Made by a program: the position numbers and the translations under genes. Below are positions 50,101 through 60,011 of a stretch of 64,000 nt of DNA, in pieces. The stretch is from Omphalotus guepiniiformis (taxonomy: Eukaryota; Basidiomycota; Agaricomycetes; Agaricales; Omphalotaceae). The notes beneath the pieces are model-generated. The model had not been told where the DNA came from, did not search any database, and saw only the letters and a program-made list of their open reading frames with translations. Numbering within the stretch: position 1 is the first letter of the stretch; every line of letters starts with the position of its first letter. The stretch is taken from contig JAQOOI010000069.1 in assembly GCA_028554645.1 (NCBI GenBank), forward strand, positions 558,001 to 622,000, in the 5' to 3' direction.

Positions 50101-53100
50101 GTAAGCGCCCTAGAAGGTTGCGTACTATCTTCACTTCCAGATCGTGGCCTGCTCGATCCATTCATTTGAGCAGAAGGTGGAATAGGACTCGCCCTCGCTT
50201 TCGACGGACTTCTCGAGGCACTCGGAGTAGAGAAAGAACCATCGTTCGACCGCGCACGTGGAGGTTTAAGCGACGACACAGGTAACATAAGGCTTGAACG
50301 AGGAACTTGCTTTCCACCAGAAGAATGACGATCAAACCCAGTCGAAGGTCTCTTCCTAAGAACATTCCTCTGATGCTTCTCCCCTTTCCCCACCGACTCT
50401 TGATCACCACGCAGTCGCGACCACGAAGCACTCCTCTTCAAACCTTTCAGCATCCCATGATCCTTGGACGACTCCGTATCAGTCACAGCCGCAGACCTCG
50501 ACCTTGACATACTACGCCCCCTTGACGTCTTCCTCTGTGATTCCAATTCCTGAACTTGATCTCGTGCACGACCTCTATCAAATTTTCCTCGAGTATCCGA
50601 TAAATACGCAGCAGCCTCCGCTTCATTCTCCCGTTGTCTACGAAGAGCAATCTCAGCCTCATCTATCGTCCTTGATTTCCGAGACCCCATCGACGCGTAT
50701 CCACCTTCACTCTCGCTTGCACTTCCACCACCACTCGTATACCCGGGCGGAGCAGGCTTCGAAAGAAGTTGTTTGAGATTCACTGCATGCGGAATATGAT
50801 GAGTTGCACTAAGTGGTGAATGCGATGGTGAGGGCTGAGACGGAGAGGGGTTTTGTAAAGGATGATAGGAGTTGGCAGCGGATGCAGGTGCTGAAGCTGA
50901 ACGATGGTTGACATTAGTATCTCGAAGGAAGGAGTTAACCGCGGAGCTTGAAGAAAGATGAGAGCTAGTTGGCTGTATTGAACTTGTATTCGTAACGACA
51001 CTCGGTCTTTCACCCGATGACGCTGTTGCGGGTACCGGCGATAAACGAGAAGCCATTGCCGGCGTCTTTTCTTTCGACGTGTCAGATACCTTCGTCGTAG
51101 GAGAAGAAGAGGAGGCGATTGAGTTGACGCATTTAGAATTTGTCCGAGTTACAGGAGGATCTGACGAGCAGGAACAATTAGTGATGTCATAAGTCAAGCA
51201 GATAAGAGAACCCATACTTTCAGGGGTAACGAGTGGTGTGGAACTAGCCGAAGTCCTTGAAATTGCAGGAGACCTCATATGAGAAGTCGCAGTAGAGGCT
51301 GCTTTAGATGAGGACGTCGATTTTGTACCGGAAGTTGAGGAGCCTGAACATAATTTAAAAAAGGAAGGAAAATGAATCATGAACATCAAGAAATCTATAA
51401 GCGACAATGACAATAAACGCACCCATACCTGCCTCAAAAGAAGTCCCCCTAACCATGTTCGACTTTACCGTAGTTGCCGTCGTTGGTCTAGGTCCGGAAG
51501 GTACCGTGGTCGTCCTTAACGACGTAGTAGAGGTCCGGGGTTTCAAAGACGGTGATATACTGAGCGTATCGGCCGTTCGTGCAGAAGATGGTGACGATGC
51601 CGATGACGCGATGATTTTTGACTCTGACGCGCTCGAAAATCGAGTACCTGAAGCTATATTTGCAGGGTTGATGCCGTCAACTTTGGATGATGCACTCAAC
51701 CTCGGTGAGCGGGGTCCTGTGGGAGATGCCGGTGACAAGTGTCTCTTGGTCGTTGAAGAGCTATTTGCTCTTGTAGGACTAAGTCGGAGAGTACGTGTTG
51801 CTGTAGATGTAGATGTAGACGTTGATGTAGATGCTGTTGGGGATACGACAACAGAAGGACTATGCGCTTGCGTCTGGTTCGATTCACCTAGATGAGTCGC
51901 GAAGGGAGCGCGAAAATCGGTATTCGTTTGCGAAAAAGGTACAGGTATTGCGGGGGTGCTGGTGGTGGCAGAAATTTGTAATGCCGGAGCTGTCGTTGAA
52001 TCTGAGGTTGCTGATGAATTTGAAATTGAGGATGTTATCGATGAACGGACGAAAGAACCTGCATGCGCGGATCAGCAGTGGAGTTAGTTTATCAGGTTTT
52101 ACGTGAGCAAGAACGGGAAGAAAGAAAGTGAAGGATTCGCGTTGCGGTGGGTCTCAACAAGCCAACGACATTGAAATCAAGAAGAGGGGGAAGAACTATT
52201 CACCTTCATTACCGCTCACGCTTCCTTTTCTTGACGAATTTGAACTCGCTAGACCAAAGCCGAAAACAGAGCCATAGCCCGACTTGACGGCGCTCCTGTC
52301 TGTAGGAGCCGTCCCGCCTGGATCAAACGTATTAGGGTCTTCGAAAGTAAAGCGTTGAGTACAGTATAGCGTGAGCGAGGGCAGTAAGAAAACTCACCTT
52401 CCCAAACGTCCTTCAATACATCAAGCTCGGCAGGTCGCGAAGATTTCCCGACGACCGTCTTTTTATCCTTTCCAAGGTGTTCTACCTCACTCTCACCACC
52501 AGTACCCGAACTAGGATCCTCCAACGCTTTTCCTTTCCCATTCCCACCCCAACTAGCACTACTCTGACTGTAGACGCTTCCAACGGATGAAACGGGACTC
52601 GTTTGGCTTATAGCACTCAGTCTCCTCGTGTCCACACTTTCCTGCGCATGTAAGGTCCTTTTTCGGTCGCTAGTGAGGTTCGTAGATTGGCTCATGGCGC
52701 TTAGTCTCCTCGTGTCCACACCTTCCTGTGCGTGCGCACGTAAAGTGTTTTTGCGGTCACTAGTAGGGTTCGTGGCCAGCGTAGTAGCACGAAGACGAAC
52801 GGATGAAGAAGGCGTAGAAGGGGAGGAGGAAGGGGAAGATGAGACCGGTTTAGGTGACCGGAGAGACGAGGAAGGTGCGTCAGTGGAAGCTGGTACAGGA
52901 AAAGGGTACGAGGGAGAAGATATAGCAGCCGTAGATGAGTTGGGGTTGACTTTCCCTCCTCTCGGTGATGCGGATGAGTTAGACGGAGCCGAACTTGTAC
53001 CAGTAGTTGATATCACTTTCGGACGAGAAAAACCCTTCGCGCTAGAAGCGCTAGTTTGTGAGGGTATTTTTGTTGGGGTAGATATAGTTGAGACAGCACG

Positions 53101-53733
53101 CACACGGGCAATTCGTGATGTGGTCGGGGAAGTGGAAGTTGACGCGACAGGGAGTGTCCTAGGTGTAGATGGCGAGGGCGAGGGCGAGGGTGAGGAAGGA
53201 GGCAACAAATTTTTTGTTGACCGGGATGGTTTCGTGGTTTGTGATTTAGGAGTATTATTATTAGGAGTAGAATTCGCGGAGACGGAAGATCCACGCCGTG
53301 TCCGAGGAAGAGGAATTGAGCTGGTGGTAGTCAATGAAGGAGAGGGAGAGGAGGAGGACGAAGTCGATTTTGAACCGGAACTTGGCACTGACAAATTTTC
53401 CGTCAAAGTCTCTGAAACACGTATCGTCCTAACACTAGCTGGCGAACTTGGGATAGACCGAACCTTCCTCAATGCGGGTGGATGAGACGCAGCTATCCCC
53501 GTCGAATGGCCCGGCGAAGGTGGAAGAGAAAATGTAGGAAACGTAGTAGAAGACGAACTCGTCTGGGGAAAAGAGGGTATTTCAGCTCGGCGACCGCAAA
53601 CCACGGAGATATTTCCGTCTGAAGCAGGAGTTCCCAGAGTTCCCCCAATTGTTTTCCGCCGATTCGACCCGCTGGCACGCAGGGAATTTGGTATTGCCTT
53701 GGGCGCCGAGCCTGTCGAAGGTGACGGCGCCAT
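47190..53733 (-). CDS. Giant Ser/Pro-rich, largely disordered protein of about 2,000 residues
   Basis: The start at 53733 (MAPSPSTGSAPKAIPNSLRA) leads through about seven exons to the stop at 47190 (SAESELDLYE). Most of the protein is Ser/Thr/Pro low complexity with basic patches. It includes an internal repeat at about 52770-52600: TSDRKNTLRAHAQEGVDTRR, LSAMSQ, then TSDRKRTLHAQESVDTRR, LSAISQ. There is a charged coiled segment (REREERAKEREREREIWM) near 50010-49960. There is also a short ordered-looking segment near the C-terminus (KEKADKWDDLLERSARAGGT, LHLTVG). No signal peptide or membrane helix is seen. Fungal genomes often label such proteins proteophosphoglycan-like. A cytoskeletal or cortical scaffold is possible but unproven. 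Long open frames on the plus strand here are antisense shadows caused by the biased composition. Confidence 0.75.
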
Positions 53734-55380
53734 ATTGAGTTAACTCCTCCAGGTCAAGATTGTATTCTTATGCGAGTCTAGTGCCAGTAGTGGTCAGTAT
53801 TAGTGGCTTGGTCAATAGTATGACTCGAGATATTTGAGAGTCAAAGTGACACGTACGTTTGAGGTTTCCTCGTCAGCTGGGGAGCTGCTCATACGAGGCT
53901 AAAGTATTATATTGTAAGCGATAAGGCCCAGGGACTAGCGGAGCAATGAAAAAATTGGAAATACAAGCGAACGGAAATGTGAAAGGCTAAAGGAATGAAT
54001 GAAAAGGAGTGTAGAAAGTTGAATTTGCAGCTGCAGCTGTAAGGAGTGTTGCTGGTGGATGTCGTAGTACGACTGGACTGAGTGAAAAGAATGAACAACT
54101 ATGTATTTTGCAAGCACAGAGCTTGAGCCGACTTGAAGAACTTCGAATTCATAGAGCCGGCGGCGGTCGAAAAAAATCAAACTTTCTCATGCCACGATAA
54201 TTGTGTTTCGGCTTCTCGGGCCAGATATGCTCATTCGGGTTAATCTCCTGCTTCTTCACCTCCATTCAGTTTTCAATCTTTAATGATCAGAATTGGTTAC
54301 GATGGCAACATTCAAAGTGAGGGCTCACGAAGGTCTGACTCTTACACTCTCTTACTCAGTCTTTCTTGTGGTCTTTCACTCTGACATACTTACGTGGAAC
54401 TCAGAGCTCAAACCCTCATATTCTCGAACTCAATCTTTTTCTCATTGAACACAAGATCTTTGTCAATATCAATCTCAGAATACAAGAACGAGTTTACGAT
54501 ACTATACATAGCACCCAACGCAGATGCGCAATATACACTTCAATTGGTACCGAGCTAGTATTCATCGCCGTTGCTTCCACTCTCGTAAGTCCTAAACTCG
54601 TCGTTGATCCTCATGGCCAGTCAAGTCTACTTATCTTTCTAAGAATTCGACAGGATTCTTAAGGCCACGAACATGCATGCGATTTGAACGTGAATTAGTG
54701 CGATGTGCCAACCATCCGCCTCTCGTGCGATACTGGCTCCCCGTGGTGGGAATCTTTCATAATTCCTCAACGTACGGCGTCGTACAGGACCCTCTAATGG
54801 GTTTGAGTCGCTGTGCTTGGAACGCGCACAAGTAATCGGTAAGTAAGTACTTATGAGGTTTCTATACTTACATATACATAAATTAACGGATGTATGCGGC
54901 GCTTCGGTCGATTATAGGCGATGACAGGGTCGTTCGCAGCACCAACGAGACGTCGGGGGGTCGAGGTCGAGGAATCATTTGTATTTCTGAAAAGCAAGCA
55001 ACGCAAATCTATCTAGATTCGACACGAGAACAGGTGAATATTACACAGGTGCACCGGACTCGGCGAAAAATACGTGAAGCCTGATTTTGCAAAGAGTTCG
55101 CCTAGAGTTCGCCAAAAGTCGGCAAAATGGCCGAAGGCAAAATATTCCGCAATCAATATTGGCCAATTTTCTTAGAAATATTCTTGCGAAATGTTTGCGA
55201 ACTGTGCTCATCATGTGTTCACTTTCCCCAATAGGGCCAGCCTGTATTTGCTGGCTCCCCTGCTGGCTCCCCTACTGCCCCCTCTTGGGTCCTCTTGCTT
55301 TGAATTCAGGCAGTATAGTAGATACGAAGAATAAATAGTATTTATTGCATTGATACACTAGGCACATTGAGTAGTCTGAA
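53734..55380. other. Intergenic region
   Basis: Contains the leader and promoter of the giant Ser-rich gene (up to about 54200). No further gene is supported. 55084-55200 is a GCAAA/TTTGC-rich stretch. Confidence 0.4.
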
Positions 55381-57219
55381 TCAATTCCTAGGATTGAGGA
55401 TGTTCCCAAACATCCCATGCCCAGATGACTGACGAGCGGTCGCAGCCGCGGCAAGGGAATGCAGAGGATTCGGGCTAGAGGTAACGCTATGTGTAAGATC
55501 ACCAGCATGTCTTGGCGCATCATACCAGCCTGATCCTCGAGAAGGAGTCGGGCTTACAACGGTCTCCCTCCATCCTGGTTGCATCGTGTGTCCTACAGTT
55601 CCAAGGTCGTCAGAATGCAGTACGCCACAGGCAGAGTAGAGCACCTACTATGAGATGAGGCTAACAAAGTGGGCATAGACTCTGCTGGAGAATTCTCGTC
55701 GACTTCTCGGTTTGCAAAACGGGATACTGAGAGGGGAGCAGGCGAGACAGGGGCGGGCTGTACAGGGGTCCATGGGACAGGCGTGAAGGACACCGACGTG
55801 GATGTACGTGCGCTTGCAAGCACTCGGGGGACCTCAGGGATTTTGTCCGAAGGAAACTTCTTCTTCTCTTCCGCAATGCATTGCTCGATAAAGCTACAAA
55901 ATCACAATGTTAGTACCGTGGGGTGATGAGACAGCGACACTCACTCTCTCCAGTGATCACTATCCACTGAAAATGTCCCCCACCTCTCCTCTTCACCTTC
56001 AAGCCACACCTGGAAATGATCCCATATGCCTACGTTCTTCTTGCCGGTCACAGATACCAAAGCTGTGCTTTCAGTGTTCTCAACAGAAGAAGGCGTGAAT
56101 AAAGCATCCCTTGCAGATGGCAGTGGTAAATCCAGACCGTCATTTCCTCGTTTTCGCTTAGCTGTGCCAGGCTTTTTCTTCACGTTTGCCTTGAAGAGAT
56201 GAGGCTGTACCCGAGCAAAAGCACGCTAAACAAAGTAGTGTCACTCAAGTATGATAAAACACAATCTATGGACTCACCACCATTAAGACCCGCATTATTG
56301 GTTTAATGCCACTTGTTGACGCTCCGGCACCGAACATTCGCTTCGAGATTGCTGTTACTGCTTGAGTCGGTCCCACCTCAGCAGTGTCAATATACTGTGG
56401 AATATAGACGGACGAAAGACATAAGTTTGTTAATTAAAAGTGATCTTGCGACTCTCACCATGGTACGAAGAATCTGTTTGGCGTAGGAAGCTTGTGCTCG
56501 AATTTCAGTCTTGACCAGCTCCATAAAACCCTTGGTTCCCTTGTCTAACACTGTTCCAAAATCATACTTCTCCGCATTGTTCTTGAGCATCATCTATCAT
56601 TGAAACATGTCAATCGTCATGTACAATACAAACCATCAACTTACTAGAACATCCTGGATGATACCATCATTGTCAAACATTGTGCGCGTCCATTGCCCGG
56701 TAATAATCTTGCTGCAGTCAATGATGGCCATCTATGACTGCCGTTAGTTGCTACAAGTTACAGCAATCAATCATACCTTCTGGGATTCTGATAATTCAGG
56801 CTTTGCAGTAAGCTGGCCTTGAATGTTGCTCAACGTCTCTGCAATTCTTTTGTAGCCGTCATTTTCGAGACCAATGATGTCAATACGTTCTTGTGTCTGA
56901 AGATTAGTAGCCATGGTGAACAGCTGGTACAGCACGAAGTTTGGAGCAAGCCCTTCAGTAAACCGCGGCTGTTATAGTAAATTAAATTAGAAAGATGTCA
57001 ACAGTTCAAAAGGTGTGCAAAGAAAACCTCTGCAAGCATCACTAGGTCAGCTTTGTGGTCCTTATTCAAGCCTTTGGTGTCTGCTAGCCACTGTGCCAGG
57101 AGAGGAGGCTGCCGGACCATCTGTGCCAGAGCCACTATCTCAGGCGATGCACCTGAGAAACTTTGATGAGTTGGCTCATTTTCTGAGTCCTCATAAGAGA
57201 AAGGCATCAGCGTAAGCAC
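55381..57219 (-). CDS. Uncharacterised fungal protein with nuclear-type basic region
   Basis: Exons run from the ATG at 57219 (MLTLMPFSYEDSENEPTHQS) to a stop at 55381. The N-terminus reads GASPEIVALAQMVRQPPLLA, QWLADTKGLNKDHKADLVML. Then come FTEGLAPNFVLYQLFTMATN, ENDGYKRIAETLSNIQGQLT, and WTRTMFDNDGIIQDVL. A further helical part includes NNAEKYDFGTVLDKGTKGFM. A basic stretch VKKKPGTAKRKRGNDG looks like a nuclear signal. It is followed by NVGIWDHFQVWLEGEEERWG and a Pro/Ser-rich tail (FTPVPWTPVQPAPVSPAPLS). All joins I tried keep frame. I do not recognise a named domain; similar proteins are, as I recall, multicopy in Agaricomycetes. It lies tail-to-head behind the TET/JBP-like gene, 617 bases from its stop. 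Confidence 0.6.
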
Positions 57220-57836
57220 AGCAAGTGAGAGTGGAAAACAAACCTTGCAGAAAAAAAATCTGTCAGCACGAAAAAATATTTGCTTCCGTTCAGGTGACTG
57301 GCATATCTGAACGCACAGACCATGTTACAGCAAGGAATATCATGCGAGAGTACCAAGCCAGAGCAGTCCAGCAACTTGAAGTCGAAGCATTCATGTTCAA
57401 CAAACGTTCAACATTCAATCTTCAATCTTCAACATTCAACATTGCGCGCAGTCTCTGAGCTGTAACATTCCGACATTTTCCGGGTGGTGTATGGTCACAT
57501 GGTACAGCAATCCAAAATGTTCTAAGTCCCACCAGTGCCCTTGAGTCTGACTCTTGCTGAATGTCGTCCTCCGACGAATATGACCCAACCCAGAACTCAG
57601 ATACTACCCCTGTCAAGCGAAAACATTCCTGTGGTAACAAAGAAGCTCAGTGTGACGTTAAACGTTCGCGATCAGACCTGAACAGTTCTCCAAGCCCGAT
57701 CTATTTAAACTGCTACCAATGGTGTAATAGGTACAACAAAAATGACTTAAGATATACATTTTGATTGAGGCAAGGAGCACCAAATTGCATAAGAAAGCTT
57801 TTATACTTATCAGTTCAAAATCTATTCCTCCTGTAC
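57220..57836. other. Gap between two minus-strand genes, with TTCAACATTCAA words
   Basis: No gene is seen. At 57390-57444 the words TTCAACATTCAA and TTCAATCTTCAA alternate in a short degenerate tandem tract. Confidence 0.45.
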
Positions 57837-59596
57837 CTAATGGTTTTGAGATGGCTGGTATCGCGCCGAAATTTCAGAGAACGTGGAGAACATCTTGAAG
57901 CCTTGCATCGCTCGAGCACGCCTATCACGCTCATACTGTGCCATCATGGAAGACGATGCAGTTGCTGTCCAATCGTCCCACGTTTGAAACCCATTGCGAA
58001 TCCATCGAAAGAGGCCGCCGGCTGAGTATTGCACGAAGGAGTATCTGGTCTCGCCGTCTTGAATCGGAATATTCGAGTGTACCAGAAGTGCGGAGGGGAT
58101 AAGAATAGTGCTGCCTGGCGGAAATCGGATGACTAGACCAAGATCCCAGAGGATCAAGTGGCCTCCTCGATCCGGATTGTAAGAGCCTAATGAGGTTATA
58201 GCGCACCAGCCAAATGCGACATTGCCATTATCAGTATGCGGATAGGACACCGAGAAAGGGCCAAAGTTCCAAGTGCAGGCCGCAAACGCAGTGCGCGGGA
58301 AGTTTGGGACAAGGCGAGGCTTCCAGTTGCGTAGAGCTCGTAGACCGTTTGTGTAGTACTCAAAGACGCGTGGTGCAAAGGCCTGAAAAAGACCTTGATA
58401 ATAGGTGAGTATAGATCTTTTGAGTGATGATCAAACTCACAGTTTGCGTAACCGGCGATTCGTTGGAATGCGAGGCAGCTAATCAAGCTCTGTAACACAA
58501 GCGTGGTCTTCTTCGAATGTTTCAAGATCCCAGGACGCTTTAGAGCAATAAGTCAAGAGGCAACGTGAATATATTTCGAACTCACCTTCTGACCACCGCC
58601 GAAAGAAATACCGTATGCCGCCACCGGAAAATCTCCTCGTCGATGGTTTTCCTCCTTCTTGGTGAAAGATATCTTCTTGCGCGCCGCCTCGATTTCTTGT
58701 GTAGCTTGATCCACTACCGCCTTCCAATCCGATTTACACTTGCCTGGAGGAGGTGCGCCAAGTACGGAGATGACCATCTTGTGACTGTCCACAATAGCAT
58801 AGGTTTCACTGTAAGGCACAAGCTTAGTTCGTTTCACTACAACGAAGAATGAGAGAATATGATTGACTCACTCCCCATCCCAATCAACCAGGCGTAGACC
58901 CTGCTCAAACGCTTCTTCCAGATTGATATGTTCTTTGACGAACTCTTGACGACGGCCAGTCCAACCCGCGGCGCTCACTGGCAGCTCGTCGAGGTTAAGA
59001 TCCGGCGCGGACATCGTCTTCGCAAGCGCCGCCTTCTTCGCCGCAACGCGTTTGATACGCATGCCAGCTTGACACTGCATGACCTCCTCATCTGAGCGTT
59101 TGACCGCCCGTGCTACACGCTTTCCCGGTTTATACCTACGTCGCTTATCGGCTTTACACGCTGCACGATGGAACGGCGCTGGGCTGGGTAGCGATTTGGA
59201 AGACGGCGAGGGGGAGAGAGACCTGGCGATTGGGCATGACGCAGGTGACGCGGGATTGAAGGGAGGAAAGCTTGAAGAGAAGATGGTGGTCGGGGCAGGG
59301 TGCATGTCGTCCTCGAGGTCTTGGTCTTCATCTTCGTCCTCAAGTTCTATCTCGTCCTCAGCATCAATGTCCTCGCCCCGATCCTCCTTCTCCATGCGCT
59401 TCTCGTTCTCTTCCCTGAGTGCATCCATGATGTCAAAAGACCGGGGACCTTCAATGGGCTGGCCACGCTGCGGTTTGATCGCAAAGGGGCTAAACGCCTT
59501 ATGGGAGCGAGTAGTGCGGAAGCCGAACGCTAATACAAGGTGAGCACGTAGAAATTTCACCAGGAGCCCACACTCACCTGGGGGATCTTGGCTCAT
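57837..59596 (-). CDS. TET/JBP-like 2OG-Fe(II) dioxygenase (putative 5-methylcytosine oxidase)
   Basis: The start at 59596 (MSQDPP, then an intron, then AFGFRTTRSHKAFSPF) leads through about six exons to the stop at 57837. The N-terminal 230 residues are acidic and basic low complexity, with EDEIELEDEDEDQDLEDD and a basic KADKRRRYKPGKRVARAVKR. The catalytic core follows: ETYAIVDSHKMVISVLGAPP, RRGDFPVAAYGISFGGGQK, then SVSYPHTDNGNVAFGWCAIT (HxD iron ligands). Next are GGHLILWDLGLVIRFPPGST and SALLVHSNIPI (distal His), and ETRYSFVQYSAGGLFRW (Arg for 2-oxoglutarate). This pattern is that of the fungal TET/JBP family, which oxidises 5-methylcytosine and is expanded in basidiomycetes in company with transposons. 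No iron or 2-oxoglutarate residue is missing. It starts 415 bases from a divergent transposase-like gene. Confidence 0.82.
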
Positions 59597-59675
59597 TTCG
59601 TATAGAACCGACGATATTGCCTATTAAAAAAAAACCTATTACCTTGGGCACCTTATATTCAAGAGACTGCCACGA

Positions 59676-59822
59676 TCTCTCGTCGGTGAAGCTGTACGCG
59701 GTTTCGTTGCGCGAAGGACACGCGTGAGGCAGGGAAATTCAGCCTCCAGGGTCGTGGCTTCCGCGTACCATGCCCGTGTCCCTCGCGCAACGAACACACG
59801 TGCAGCCCTACCAAAGAGAGAC
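59676..59822. repeat. Imperfect inverted repeat, 47-base arms, 52-base loop
   Basis: Arms 59676-59722 and 59775-59821 match at 37 of 47 positions by hand. The inner 20 bases (59703-59722 against 59775-59794, TTCGTTGCGCGAAGGACACG) have one mismatch. Seven of the ten mismatches are transitions, as in a decaying palindrome. It could be a small MITE-like insertion, a transposase-binding site, or a regulatory hairpin. Confidence 0.7.
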
Positions 59823-59935
59823 GAGACACACTTACCTAGTGCTACAGAGGTGGTGGGAGTAAGCAAGAAACTTGCGAGGTGGTGGCAGTTTATATACTTG
59901 TGGATCCACAATCAAACACTGGCGCCCACACACAA

Positions 59936-59976
59936 CACGTGCTGACGCGCCTCACGTGCTGACGCGTCAGGCGTCA
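59936..59976. promoter_or_regulatory. Duplicated CACGTG/ACGCG block
   Basis: CACGTGCTGACGCG occurs at 59936-59949 and 59953-59966, 17 bases apart. The second copy runs into a palindrome TGACGCGTCA (59960-59969) and then GGCGTCA. CACGTG is an E-box core. ACGCGT is the MluI cell-cycle box bound by MBF in other fungi. Cell-cycle control is inference. Confidence 0.5.
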
Positions 59977-60011
59977 ACGAAGTTCAACAGCATCGAGATT
60001 TCACGGGCAGT

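Larger units (their letters stand above)
59597..60011. promoter_or_regulatory. Shared divergent promoter of dioxygenase and transposase-like genes
   Basis: The 415 bases between two divergent start codons contain a 47-base imperfect inverted repeat (59676-59822), a TTTATATAC TATA-like element at 59889-59897, and a duplicated CACGTGCTGACGCG block (59936-59966). With both starts so close, the two genes probably share control. Confidence 0.6.

Noticed and set aside
51407..51895. Plus-strand open frame of 162 codons with VDVDVDVD
   Set aside because: Antisense shadow of the Ser/Thr repeat (STSTSTST) in the giant gene.
52628..53485. Plus-strand open frame of 285 codons
   Set aside because: It is antisense to the Ser-rich gene. 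Ser codons read backwards give Glu/Asp/Gly/Val-rich frames without stops.
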